Assembly (NCBI RefSeq): GCF_016342265.1
Contig: NZ_JAEIOS010000012.1
Location: forward strand, 62,001-126,000
Length of the DNA stretch: 64,000 bases
Origin: Corynebacterium meridianum
GTDB lineage: Bacteria > Actinomycetota > Actinomycetes > Mycobacteriales > Mycobacteriaceae
Reading direction: 5' to 3'
Positions 47,084 through 57,650 of this stretch are shown one piece after another (position 1 is the first letter of the stretch; each line of letters starts with the position of its first letter). The position numbers were made by a program, and so were the translations under genes. The notes below the pieces were generated by a model. It had not been told where the DNA came from. It worked only from the letters and a program-made list of their open reading frames with translations, and searched no databases.

Positions 47084-48619
47084 TCACCCGCCCGTGGCCG
47101 CGCGCAGCCACCCGATGTCCCCGGCACCGGGCCGCCGACGGCGCCGCCGTCCCCGACCCGCGTTCAGCGGAACGACGTCGACGGCGCTGACCGCGGCTGC
47201 GAGCTGCCGCACGGCCCGCACGGCATCCGCGCGGGCGGCCTCCTTTCCCGTCGCGTTGAGACCGACGTTCGCGGCACCGTCCGTGAGGATCAGTGCGCGG
47301 ACACGCTCGGGATCCTGCCTTCCGGCGATCCGGGCCGCCAGCAACAGGGCTGACGCCAACGGTGTGCCGCCACCGGTCGGGAGAGAACGTACACAGTCGC
47401 GGGCGCGGGACACGGACTTCGTCGGAGGAAGCCCGACGTAGGCCTCCCGGCCGCGGGCGATGACTATCGCCACCCGGTTCCGCTGCCGGTAGCCCTGTTC
47501 CAGCACACCCAGCGCCACGGCCTTCGCCGTGCGGATCGCCCCGACGCCCATCGACCCTGACGCGTCGACGACGATGACCACCAGCTCACCGCCCCGGGAC
47601 AGACGCACCTGGGTACGCAGATCGTCCCGTTCCAGGAGAACACCGCGGGGATCGTCCGGGTTCGCGCGTCGCCGGACACGCTGCCAGGGGGCCGCGGTCG
47701 CGAGCGTCGGCAACAGTGCGAGGGACTCACCCGGATTCCGCATCGCCACGGAGCGGCGCGGCCGTCCGCGCGTCCGGGAGGGCTCGAGTGCACCCCCGCC
47801 GCCCGGCCAGCGCGGGCCGCGGGCACGTCCCCGGCCGAGTCGCGGTGGCGGGGGAGGGGACTCTTCCCCGTCGGAGTCCTGTGGCGGTTCCTCCCCGTCC
47901 CGGGGTCGCGGCGGTTCCGGTTTATCTTCCGGTTCCTGATCCGGTTCCGTGTCCTCCGTAGGTTCCGGTTCCTCGGCGGGCTCGTCAGGTGGCGGCGGTT
48001 GCTGCGCTGGTGGTGGGGAGTCCGGCACCCGCGGTGCGATGATCAGCGCGTGCACCGCGGCCAGGATCTCATCCTCATCCGCTCCGGCCCGGGCGAGCGC
48101 CGCGGCGAAACGGACGGCCGGGACATCGAGGCAGTGGCCAGCCAGCCCGGCGGCGGTGAGGAGATCCACGATCCGCTCGACCGGCACCTCGACACGGGGA
48201 GAACCATCCGCGGTCATTTCCCCGAGCACGCCCGAGCCGTCGAGAAGCGAACGGAGCACCGCCACCGGGTCACCGCCACCGGCATCCGTCAACGGGAGGA
48301 TCAGGTGGCAGCGGTCCAGCAGCGCGCCCGGTACCTCGTTCAGGTCGGCGGCGCGGACGAGCACCCGGGGGCTCGTGATCGCGGCGGCCTGCTCCGTGGC
48401 GAGCACGTCACCGTGGGCCACCACCGCGGTCCGTGCGGTGCCGGTGGTCCGGTCGATCTCGGGCAGCTCCATCCCGGGCGTGACCGACACGCCACCGGCG
48501 AGCTCCCGGAGCGTCGGCCAGGCGGCGTCGACGAGAGCCGGGTCCCCGGTGACCACCAGCCCCACCCGCGGCGCACGGGCCCAGGCATACAGCCAACGGC
48601 GCAGGTCGGAGGAGATCAC
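47084..48619 (-). CDS. Magnesium/cobalt chelatase subunit D-like protein
   Basis: The 511-aa protein begins at GTG in a 4-bp overlap (GTGA) with the ChlI-like stop. The N-terminal about 190 residues form a degenerate AAA+ module without Walker A. A Pro/Glu-rich linker (about 215-275, PPPPDEPAEEPEPTEDTE) and an Arg/Gly stretch follow, then a VWA domain (about 340-500) with an intact MIDAS DASGSMG and LILTDGAANV. This is the BchD/ChlD layout. Beside CobN it is expected to form the motor/adaptor part of an aerobic cobaltochelatase. It ends in an Arg-rich tail. Confidence 0.88.
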   Translation of the reverse strand: MISSDLRRWLYAWARAPRVGLVVTGDPALVDAAWPTLRELAGGVSVTPGMELPEIDRTTGTARTAVVAHGDVLATEQAAAITSPRVLVRAADLNEVPGALLDRCHLILPLTDAGGGDPVAVLRSLLDGSGVLGEMTADGSPRVEVPVERIVDLLTAAGLAGHCLDVPAVRFAAALARAGADEDEILAAVHALIIAPRVPDSPPPAQQPPPPDEPAEEPEPTEDTEPDQEPEDKPEPPRPRDGEEPPQDSDGEESPPPPPRLGRGRARGPRWPGGGGALEPSRTRGRPRRSVAMRNPGESLALLPTLATAAPWQRVRRRANPDDPRGVLLERDDLRTQVRLSRGGELVVIVVDASGSMGVGAIRTAKAVALGVLEQGYRQRNRVAIVIARGREAYVGLPPTKSVSRARDCVRSLPTGGGTPLASALLLAARIAGRQDPERVRALILTDGAANVGLNATGKEAARADAVRAVRQLAAAVSAVDVVPLNAGRGRRRRRRPGAGDIGWLRAATGG

Positions 48620-49524
48620 GCCAGCACCGAATCCAGCCGTTCCTCCACGTCCGCGGGCGTCTCGAAGGCCTCGCGGGCGACACGGTGCCGCAGACACAGC
48701 TTCGCGACGGCGCGCACGTCCCGCTCCTCGGCCGAGCCCCTGGACTCGAGCGCGGCGTGCGCCGCGGCCGCCCGGCTGACCACGAGTTCAGCCCGGTGCC
48801 CGACGGTGCCCGCGGCGGCACAGACCTCGATGATCCGTGCCAGCAGCCCGTCATCGAGCGTCACATCGGGCAGCAGGCCGCGGGCGGCCACCACCCGCCC
48901 ACCCAGCTCACCCTGCCGGGCGGACACGGACTCCAGGAAGGAATCCGGATCACGGTCGAACGCCAGGCGGTTACGCACGATCTCCAGGCGGACCGCGGGA
49001 TCGGTGATGGTGGTGACCCAGGTCGCCAGCCCGAACCGGTCCTGCAGCTGCGGCCGCAGGTCACCCTCCTCCGGGTTCCCCGACCCCACGAGCACGAACC
49101 GCGCCGGGTGGGTGTGCGAGACGCCCTCACGCTCCACGATGTTCACCCCGGACGCCGCGACATCGAGGAGCACGTCCACCAGGTGATCGTCGAGCAGGTT
49201 GATCTCGTCGATGTAGAGGAAACCGCCGTGTGCGTCGGCCAGCAGCCCCGGGCGGAACTTCGTCTCCCCGCGGGCGAGGGCGGCGTCGATGTCGAGGGAC
49301 CCGATCACCCGGTCCTCCGTCACACCCAGCGGCATGTCCACCACCGGAGTGCTCAGCCCCGCCCCTTCCAGAAGGGCTCCGAGGGCACGCACCGTGGTGG
49401 TCTTCCCTGTGCCACGGTCACCGAGCGCGAGCACGCCACCGATCAGTGGATCCACGGCACACAGCAGCAGGGCGGTCTTCATCTCGTCCTGGCCGACGAT
49501 TCCGGTGAACGGGTAAGTGGGCAC
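48616..49524 (-). CDS. Magnesium/cobalt chelatase subunit I-like AAA+ ATPase
   Basis: The 302-aa AAA+ ATPase starts at GTG with AAGGAG 8 nt upstream. It contains FTGIVGQDEMK, Walker A GDRGTGKTT, Walker B GGFLYIDEINLL, sensor 1 VGSGNPEEG and the ChlI/BchI insert (PLGVTEDRVIGSLD). It would hydrolyse ATP with the D-like subunit to drive metal insertion by CobN. An upstream extension to 49593 lacks a ribosome site. The 157-bp gap to cobN suggests co-transcription with possible internal control. Confidence 0.9.
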   Translation of the reverse strand: MPTYPFTGIVGQDEMKTALLLCAVDPLIGGVLALGDRGTGKTTTVRALGALLEGAGLSTPVVDMPLGVTEDRVIGSLDIDAALARGETKFRPGLLADAHGGFLYIDEINLLDDHLVDVLLDVAASGVNIVEREGVSHTHPARFVLVGSGNPEEGDLRPQLQDRFGLATWVTTITDPAVRLEIVRNRLAFDRDPDSFLESVSARQGELGGRVVAARGLLPDVTLDDGLLARIIEVCAAAGTVGHRAELVVSRAAAAHAALESRGSAEERDVRAVAKLCLRHRVAREAFETPADVEERLDSVLA

Positions 49525-49681
49525 TGGTAAGGCTCCTTCGATTCCTCCGGGTCTTGTGCACACCTTACTTCCGTCTGCGTCGGCTGTCGTCACCGAGGCG
49601 GGTGAGCGGGAACGGGACGGACATCTCTGTGGAGGTGATGCGCCGGTGTCCCCTGATGTTCAACGTCATCCGGTGTCCCGT

Positions 49682-52600
49682 TCACATCTCCTCGATGCCC
49701 TCCAGCACCCCGTCGAGGTGGTCGGCGATGTCCTCCAACCGGTCGAGGGTGTCCGGGTCGGCGTCCCACAGTCCCCGGTCCGCGGCTTCGAGCAGGCGGT
49801 TGGTCATTGAGTTCACCGCCGCGGGGTTGGCCCGCTGCATGCGCCTCCGCACGTCCTCGTCGAGGAGGAGGTTTTCGGCGGCGCGGTCGAAGACCCAGCC
49901 GTCGACGGTGCCGGTGGTCGCCTGCATGCCGAAGGTGTTCTCGAGCCTGGTCCGAACCTGTGCGACTCCGGCGTAGCCGTGGGCGAGCTGCCCCTCGACC
50001 CACTTCGGGTTGAGCAGTCGGGTGCGTGATTCGAGCTGCATCGCGTCCCGGAGCGTGCCGACGTTGACGTCGGCCGCCCACGACTGGGAGACGAATGACG
50101 CCGGGGCGTCGCCCCTAAGCTGGGTGATCGCACTGGTCACCCCGCCGAGGAACTCGAAGTAGTGGTCGATTCCGGCGATGGACGTCTCCGCCGAGTCGAC
50201 GTTCTGGAAGGTCGCGTCGACGGTGCCGAGCACCTTCCGCAGGACCGCGCCCGCATCCGTACCGTCGGCCCCGATGCCCCAGGCGTGGCCCATTCGGGTC
50301 AGGTACATCTCGGCGAGATCCTCCTCGTCGTCCCAGTCGCCGGCCTGAACCAGTTTGTTCACCCCGGTGCCGTAGGACCCGGCCGCCGCGGAGAAGATCC
50401 GGGTCGCCGCCTCGACCGCCGTGGTGTCCATCTCCTCAGCGTGGGCGCGGGCGTGGGCGGCCAGGGGGTTGAGTCCGTCGGGTTCGTCGAGTGCCGCGAC
50501 GGCGCGCACTGCCTCGTCGAGGAGCTGCACCGGCTGCGGCAGCACATCGCGGCACACACCGGACAGGGTGCACACCACATCCACCCGGGGACGGCCGAGC
50601 TCTTCGGGGGAGAGGATGCGGAAGGTGTCCACGCGGCCCCGGGGGCCGGCGACCGGTTCCACGCCGAGCAGCGCGAACGCCTGGGCGAGGCCCTCGCCGC
50701 CGGTCTTGATGTTGTCGATGCCCCACAGTACGATCGCCACCGACTCCGGATGGCTGCCGTGCGCGTCGACGTGCGCGGCGATGAGCTGCTCCGCGGTTTT
50801 CCTGCCCCGCGCGACGGCGGAGGCGGAGGGGACGGAGACGGGGTCGATGGCGTGCAGGTTCCGCCCCGTCGGCAGGGCGTCGGGGCGGCGTGCCGGGTCA
50901 CCGCCGACGACCGGCGGGGTGTAGCCGCCCGCGAGTGCCCGGATGAGCGCGTCCAGTTCGGTGTTGGACTGCAGTTTCTCCTCCAGGTCGGCGAGGATCG
51001 CCGTGCGCTCCGCCTCGCCGGTGTCCGCGAGGTAGGTGGCGGCGAGTTCCAGGGAACGGGCCGTCTGCCGCTGCTCCATCGGACGACCCACGGTGTGCAG
51101 GCCGAGGGCGATGGGGGAGCGGCGCACCCGTTCCAGTTCGCGCCGCAGCTCGGCCGGATCCTGCGCCTGCTCCCCGGTGAAGTCGGCGCGGAGCGCGGCG
51201 TCGATGATCTCCTCCGGCACCGGTCCCGGTCCCGTGCCGGAGGACAGGTGGGCGTCGAGAAGCTCGGCCAGCTCGTCTAGCGCGCCGTAGAGACCGGCGT
51301 CCGCCAGCGGTGGGGTGAGGTAGGTGATGAGGCTCGCCGCTGAGCGTCGTTTCGCGATGGTGCCCTCGCCCGGATTCGCCATCACGTACAGGTAGTGGTG
51401 CGGAACGGAGCCGGTGAGCAGGACCGGCCAGTCGGTGGCGGCGAGCCCGGTCTGGCGGCCGGGCATGAACTCGAGTGCGCCGTGGGTTCCGAAGTGCAGC
51501 ATCACGTCGTGGACGAAGACGTGTTCCAGCCACAGGTAGTAGGCGGCGAAACTGTGCGACGGCGTGGAGTCGTTCGCCATGAGCAGTTCGGCCGGGTCTG
51601 AGACATCCCCGAACTGTGGCTGCACGCCGACGATGACGTTGCCGAAGCGGGCTCCCCGGATGATCAGGTCGCGGCCGTCGGTGTCCACGGTGCCGGGCAG
51701 TCGACCCCAGGGGCCGTCGATGCGTGCGGCGTGCTCACCCAGCACCCTCGCGTAATCGGTTGCCCGCCACCGGGCGAGTTCGCTGGCCTGCGAGCGTGCC
51801 CCGCCGGCGCCGTCGCCGACGAGGATGTCCGTCAGTTCCTCGACGGTGTCCGGTACCTCGACGGTGTAGCCCTCCTCCTTCAGTCGGCGCAGGAGTGCGT
51901 GGAGGGAGGCGAAGACGTCGAGCTGGGCTGCGGTGCCGACGGTGCCGTCGCCGTCGTAGCCGAAGATCGTCACCGAGACCTTCCGGTCGGCGGGCCGCGC
52001 ACGGCGTAGGTCGATGGTGCGCCGCACCCGTTCCGCCAGGCGCGCGACCGCGGCGTCGTCCGGTGTGAGGTGGTTCGTGTCCGCGTCGCGACCCATGAAC
52101 ACCCAGGGCACCGTGGCGCCCTCGAGCTCGGGCACGGCGATGTTCATGCTCACCGCAGCGGGCCACAGGCCCACCGGCCCGGGTTCCGCGCGCCAGTCCG
52201 ACAGCGTGCCGCGCTGCAGGGGGACCGGGGTGAGCAGCTGCGCGTCCGTCTCCTCCGCGAGTGCGGCGCCCTTGTCCGTGGCGGGTGCACCGTGGTTACC
52301 GCATGCGGTGAAGCCGGTGAGATTCAGCCACACGTCCACCCGGCTCTTCATGTCGCCCGGCATGTCCTCCGGGGAACCGAGCCATGTGTGGGTGGCGACG
52401 TCGAGGCTGTTGAGGGCGTGCGCGATGGTGTGCAGATAGTCCGCGTCCCCCGCGGCGACGTTCAGCCCGGTGCCGATGATCCCGCAGGTGCCCACCGGGT
52501 GCTCGGGCCCGCCGCCGGTGTCGAAGATTCCCCGGGGGATGTCGTCGGGCATCGGCCCCGGGTCAACGTCGGTGTGGCCCGCGACCAGAGCCGACAGTCG

Positions 52601-52963
52601 GCCCGCGTGCACCAGACGGCCCGGCGTGACCAGGCGGAGCGCGAGCGCGATCCGGGCCTCCGGCGAGGGGTTCCGAGGCGGACGCCCCATCCCGGTGCCG
52701 TGTGCCGTGGCGATCTGGAGGGACTGCGCGACGGGCGGTGAGGAGAACAGGGGCCGTTCACCAACCGCGGCGAGGATCCGCTCGCCGAGCATGGGATTCA
52801 TCGCCCCCTGCACCCACACGACGTCCGCCTCCGGGGGCAGGTCATCGTCGAGCGGCACGCGGATCAGGCGGATATGGTGCTCCCGGGCCAGTTCATCGGC
52901 GGCCCGTCCGATGGTGAGCAGCGCTGGGCCAGTGAAACCCCAGGCGACGATGGTGGTGGTCAT
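49682..52963 (-). CDS. cobN: Cobaltochelatase large subunit
   Basis: This 1093-aa enzyme inserts Co2+ into hydrogenobyrinic acid a,c-diamide in aerobic cobalamin synthesis. Family landmarks include SFAAYYLWLEHVFVHDVMLHFGTHGALEFMPGRQTGL, VGVQPQFGD, YLTPPLADAGLYGALDEL, and a C-terminal YLTRMGHAWGIGADG with ATTGTVDGWVFDRAAENLLLDEDVRRRMQRANP. It is slightly shorter than the roughly 1200-1270 aa of many CobN proteins. The ATG at 52963 has GGAG 11 nt upstream. No CobS/CobT is nearby; the ChlI/ChlD-like pair downstream probably replaces them. I could not identify a cobalamin riboswitch upstream. Confidence 0.93.
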   Translation of the reverse strand: MTTTIVAWGFTGPALLTIGRAADELAREHHIRLIRVPLDDDLPPEADVVWVQGAMNPMLGERILAAVGERPLFSSPPVAQSLQIATAHGTGMGRPPRNPSPEARIALALRLVTPGRLVHAGRLSALVAGHTDVDPGPMPDDIPRGIFDTGGGPEHPVGTCGIIGTGLNVAAGDADYLHTIAHALNSLDVATHTWLGSPEDMPGDMKSRVDVWLNLTGFTACGNHGAPATDKGAALAEETDAQLLTPVPLQRGTLSDWRAEPGPVGLWPAAVSMNIAVPELEGATVPWVFMGRDADTNHLTPDDAAVARLAERVRRTIDLRRARPADRKVSVTIFGYDGDGTVGTAAQLDVFASLHALLRRLKEEGYTVEVPDTVEELTDILVGDGAGGARSQASELARWRATDYARVLGEHAARIDGPWGRLPGTVDTDGRDLIIRGARFGNVIVGVQPQFGDVSDPAELLMANDSTPSHSFAAYYLWLEHVFVHDVMLHFGTHGALEFMPGRQTGLAATDWPVLLTGSVPHHYLYVMANPGEGTIAKRRSAASLITYLTPPLADAGLYGALDELAELLDAHLSSGTGPGPVPEEIIDAALRADFTGEQAQDPAELRRELERVRRSPIALGLHTVGRPMEQRQTARSLELAATYLADTGEAERTAILADLEEKLQSNTELDALIRALAGGYTPPVVGGDPARRPDALPTGRNLHAIDPVSVPSASAVARGRKTAEQLIAAHVDAHGSHPESVAIVLWGIDNIKTGGEGLAQAFALLGVEPVAGPRGRVDTFRILSPEELGRPRVDVVCTLSGVCRDVLPQPVQLLDEAVRAVAALDEPDGLNPLAAHARAHAEEMDTTAVEAATRIFSAAAGSYGTGVNKLVQAGDWDDEEDLAEMYLTRMGHAWGIGADGTDAGAVLRKVLGTVDATFQNVDSAETSIAGIDHYFEFLGGVTSAITQLRGDAPASFVSQSWAADVNVGTLRDAMQLESRTRLLNPKWVEGQLAHGYAGVAQVRTRLENTFGMQATTGTVDGWVFDRAAENLLLDEDVRRRMQRANPAAVNSMTNRLLEAADRGLWDADPDTLDRLEDIADHLDGVLEGIEEM

Positions 52964-53000
52964 GTGTGGTGCGGCTCCGTGGGGATGGGATGGGTGGTGA

Positions 53001-54179
<1,179 letters not shown>

Positions 54180-54202
54180 TGCAGCATCCCCGCATCAGCT
54201 AT

Positions 54203-54237
54203 CGACGGCCGTGCCTCCCGGAGGGGAGCGGCCGTCG
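54203..54237. terminator. Hairpin between trpS and the S66 peptidase
   Basis: The arms CGACGGCCG and CGGCCGTCG (9 bp, perfect) lie between the convergent trpS and S66 peptidase ends, with a 17-nt loop. There is no clear T-tract. Confidence 0.6.
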
Positions 54238-54252
54238 TGCGCGTTGTGGGGG

Positions 54253-55242
54253 TCAGCGGCGGCCGGCGAGCTCGTAGTGCGCCCAGATGCGCTGTCGTCG
54301 CCCGTCGAGGGTGACACGCCCGCCGTAGGGTACGACCAGTTGCGGCAGGGTGTGGCCGAAAGGAACCCCGAAGCAACACACCGCGTGCGGGGCATAGTGG
54401 GCAATGGTGCCCAGCACGGTATCTCGCCAGGTGTCCGGGTCCAGGGTGCGCCCCTCGAGATCGGTGGTGGGCGGCGCGGCGACGAGGACGCCTGCCGACT
54501 GCCGGAGGAAACCGCGTTCGCCGAACGCCCGCACGATGTCATTGATGCGCCCGGCGGGGGTGAGCTCCTCGGACGCCTCGAGCAGGAGCACCGCTCCGTC
54601 GATGCGCTCGGGCAGCCGCCCGGCGATGGCGATCTGGTTGAGCACCTCGATGCACCCACCCCAGGTGCGGCCGCTGACGCGTTCCGCAGGGCCGGACCAC
54701 TGCCACCGGGTCGGGGAATGGCGGGGGCCGTCCTCGGTGAGTGACCGGGGATCCTCCCAGCTGATGCCCACGCTCGCGCCCCACGAGGGGGCGGTCAGTT
54801 CGATGCTCTCCCCGGCGAGAGCGGCGCACAGGGTGCGGAGGTGGGCGTCGTCGATGCCGGTGCCCGATCCCAGGTGCACCTGCGTGGAACCGCCGTAAAC
54901 GCTGGGGATACCCAGGTTGTGGAGGAAATTGTGCAGGTTGGTGTTGTCGCTGTAGCCGAAGAACTGCTTCGGGTGTGCCGCAATCAGGTCGGCGTCGAGA
55001 TGCGGGATCACGGTGACCTGGTCGTTCCCGCCGATGGTGGCGAAGACAGCGTCGATCGAGGGATCGGCGAACGCCGCGTGGATGTCGGCCGCCCGGTCCG
55101 TGGGGGCCGCATCGAGCTGTCTCGTCGTCGGGTACTCGACGGGATCCCAGCCGAGTTCCCGCATTCGGGTCAGGGCCTGCTCGTGGATATCGGGGAACAC
55201 GGCGGGCACGGCGAAGGCGGGGGAGATCACTGCGATCCTCAT
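54253..55242 (-). CDS. S66-family LD-carboxypeptidase / MccF-like protein
   Basis: The 329-aa serine peptidase of family S66 shows its Ser-Glu-His set in context: S98 in FFGYSDNTNLHNF, E222 in VLLLEASEE and H297 in VPFGHTLPQ. IGGNDQ and VYGGSTQVHLG are also typical. LdcA-type members trim tetrapeptides from recycled peptidoglycan, and MccF-type members cleave microcin C-like toxins. The long insert around residues 155-200 and the SDNTNLHNFL box favour the MccF side, but this is not decisive. It has no signal peptide and appears cytoplasmic. Confidence 0.87.
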   Translation of the reverse strand: MRIAVISPAFAVPAVFPDIHEQALTRMRELGWDPVEYPTTRQLDAAPTDRAADIHAAFADPSIDAVFATIGGNDQVTVIPHLDADLIAAHPKQFFGYSDNTNLHNFLHNLGIPSVYGGSTQVHLGSGTGIDDAHLRTLCAALAGESIELTAPSWGASVGISWEDPRSLTEDGPRHSPTRWQWSGPAERVSGRTWGGCIEVLNQIAIAGRLPERIDGAVLLLEASEELTPAGRINDIVRAFGERGFLRQSAGVLVAAPPTTDLEGRTLDPDTWRDTVLGTIAHYAPHAVCCFGVPFGHTLPQLVVPYGGRVTLDGRRQRIWAHYELAGRR

Positions 55243-55340
55243 GGAGCGCAGTATATGTTGCGCCCTGGGAACCGGCCGCGAACGGAGGTGGGGTCCGGCA
55301 CGGTACCGTACCGGACCCCACGCTCGGTGAAGAGAGAGAA

Positions 55341-57587
55341 TCAGTTCTGCCCGAAACCGGCGAAGAAGCTCCGGATCGCACTGATGATACCGCTGAAGAT
55401 GTCTGTGAATGAGGTGCTTCCGACGAAGCCGAACAGCTTCTGCAGTACCGCCCCGAGCCCGTCGGTGGAGGATCCACCCGGCAGACTCGACCCGGCGGAG
55501 TCACCGTCGCCACCGCCGGGGCCCGGGACCATGATGTCGCGGGGCGTCACGGTGAGTACCAGGGACTCGGACCGGGAGGGAACGTAGATTGCGGTGGTGA
55601 CGCCGCCTGTACGGACCTGTCCGCCACCGAACACCGCGTGCACGGCGATGTCACCCGGCGCGGTGAAGGTGTGCCGGAAGGTCGCGGTCTTTGCTGCGGG
55701 GTCCAGGTCAGCGGTACCCAGCAGGACATCCCCGGCGTAGAACGAAACGGTTCCGTCGACCCGGTCGCCGTCGGTGTCGACGGTGGCGGTGAATTCCGCC
55801 TCGTCGCCCGCCGTGAACGTGGATTCCGCGGCAGGAACGGTACGGCGCAGCGTGGTCGTCGTGTTGTGGGTCGCGGGATCGTCGATCGAGATGCGGACGG
55901 CCGCCGAATCAGCCGACCTGTAGTGGCGCCCGTCCGTACCGGTGCGCTCGGGGGCGAAGGCGGTGAAGGTTACGTCGCCGGACCCGCGGAGCTGGTGGGT
56001 CAGGACGGCGGTCCCGTCCCCGCCGGTGGTGGCGGTACCGATACGCACCCCGTTGCCGCGGAAGACGATCTCACTGCCCGCTGCTTCTCCTCCGTCCACG
56101 CGGTAGTGTGCACGCAGAGTCACTGTGCCGCCGGGTGCCGCCTGGGTGGGTTCAACCGCCATATCGAGAACGGGGAACACCACGGGGACGACGGCGAGCT
56201 GTGCGCCCGCTGTGGCACCGGAGACGTGGACCGTGTCGGTGGTGCGTTCGGCGAGCTTCGCGGTGAAGGAATGCTCCTTCTTTTCATTGGGTACCGGAGC
56301 TGTGAGGGTGGCGACGCCGTTGACGACATCCGAGGTACCGAGATCGACGTCACCGTCGCGGAAGCTCACGGTGAGTCCCTCCGGAAGTGCGGCGCCGTTC
56401 TCCGCGCCGACCTGTGCGGTGAGTACCACCGGCAGCTGATCGTCGACGATGGTGGCGTAGTCCGGAACCGCTTCGAGGGAGATCGTGCCGCGAATCTCCT
56501 CCAGGGCCTTGGGCGAGACCGTGACCGTGGCCTGCTGGGCGGCGGTTGAGGGCCGGAACACGCCTTCGACGCCGGTGTACGCCGCGGACACGGTGTGCAC
56601 GACGGGCTCGCGGCCCTCGGGAACGGGGAAGGAGAACCCGGTGAGTTCGGCGACGCCGTCGGTGACGTCGACGGACCGGGCCTGGTCACCGATGGTGAAT
56701 CGCACCTGACCCCGGGGGATGGCCGTTCCGTCGGGTCGGGTGACGTTCACCCGCAGGGCGCCTTCCGGGGTCCGGGGATCGTCATAGGACAGCTCGATCG
56801 GATCGGTGGCGGCGAAGGTGGTCGTGGTGTCGATCTGGCTGACGGTGGTGGAACTCAGCTGGCCCCCGGCTGCATCCGCGGTGCAGACGACGGCGTCGTT
56901 GTTGAAGCCGGAGAAGAAACCTGGACGCACCTCGAGCAGGGAGAGCGTCGACGTCTCACCGGTGGTGCCGGCGTTGCGCAGTCCGGTGGTGACGACGGTG
57001 CCCAGTTCGGTGGGGGCGGTCATCGTGATCGTCACCCCGGGCAGCCGGAATGTGGCGCCCTTCTCGGCGGTGAGTCCCGTGGCGGCGTTGTTGCCGTTGT
57101 CGGCGTTGGGGCCGTTGTCGATTGTGAGGTTTCCCGCGGAGATCCGAGCGAACCCACCGTCCGGGTCCTCCTCGCCCTCGGCGTTGACCCGGAGCACCGA
57201 CACCTCGGCGTCGGTGCCCGTGATGTTCTCTCCGGCATCGGCGAGTGCGAGCCCGGTGACCGTTCCGTTCGTGGGCAGTGCGATGTCGTAGCGGATCCGG
57301 CCGACCTTCTCCGTGGTGTTCCACTCCCCGGGCCGGAGGGTGATCGTGAATGTGCCGCCGGGCTCAATGGTTTCGGGATACGTGGCGGTGACTGATTCGG
57401 GGCTCAGGGAGACGTCCTGCTTTCCGTTGCCGAAGGTGGCCCCGTCGAACGTGCAGGTGTGGGTGATCCCGGTGACCCGGGTGGCGGATGTGATCTCATC
57501 GGCTGTGGCCGTGAAGGATGGGGCTGTACCGAGCACCAGACACAGGGTGGCGCCCGCTGCGGTGGCGGTACGGGTGGTGGCTTTCAT
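55341..57587 (-). CDS. Secreted Ig-like repeat surface protein, paralogue 1
   Basis: The 748-aa protein has a signal peptide (residues 1-30, AAGATLCLVLG...ATA|DE). The N-terminal beta domain (about 35-230) is shared with the next two genes; markers are VLRVNAEGEEDPDGG and a NLTIDNGPN box. Five or six Ig-like beta repeats follow, each with a (V/A)xFxxGDVxLGTA-like strand pair (SFRDGDVDLGTS, SFYAGDVLLGTA). The C-terminus is Gly/Ser-rich then an amphipathic hydrophobic tail (KLFGFVGSTSFTDIFSGIISAIRSFF) without a sorting motif. The start with AAGGAG about 12 nt upstream is preferred. Likely a cell-surface adhesin or envelope protein; ligand unknown. Confidence 0.78.
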   Translation of the reverse strand: MKATTRTATAAGATLCLVLGTAPSFTATADEITSATRVTGITHTCTFDGATFGNGKQDVSLSPESVTATYPETIEPGGTFTITLRPGEWNTTEKVGRIRYDIALPTNGTVTGLALADAGENITGTDAEVSVLRVNAEGEEDPDGGFARISAGNLTIDNGPNADNGNNAATGLTAEKGATFRLPGVTITMTAPTELGTVVTTGLRNAGTTGETSTLSLLEVRPGFFSGFNNDAVVCTADAAGGQLSSTTVSQIDTTTTFAATDPIELSYDDPRTPEGALRVNVTRPDGTAIPRGQVRFTIGDQARSVDVTDGVAELTGFSFPVPEGREPVVHTVSAAYTGVEGVFRPSTAAQQATVTVSPKALEEIRGTISLEAVPDYATIVDDQLPVVLTAQVGAENGAALPEGLTVSFRDGDVDLGTSDVVNGVATLTAPVPNEKKEHSFTAKLAERTTDTVHVSGATAGAQLAVVPVVFPVLDMAVEPTQAAPGGTVTLRAHYRVDGGEAAGSEIVFRGNGVRIGTATTGGDGTAVLTHQLRGSGDVTFTAFAPERTGTDGRHYRSADSAAVRISIDDPATHNTTTTLRRTVPAAESTFTAGDEAEFTATVDTDGDRVDGTVSFYAGDVLLGTADLDPAAKTATFRHTFTAPGDIAVHAVFGGGQVRTGGVTTAIYVPSRSESLVLTVTPRDIMVPGPGGGDGDSAGSSLPGGSSTDGLGAVLQKLFGFVGSTSFTDIFSGIISAIRSFFAGFGQN

Positions 57588-57650
57588 GGTTTCTCGGATC
57601 TCCTTGGGCATACGTTTCTGGTGGTTCGTCGGGTGTGGAATGAGGGGTGA

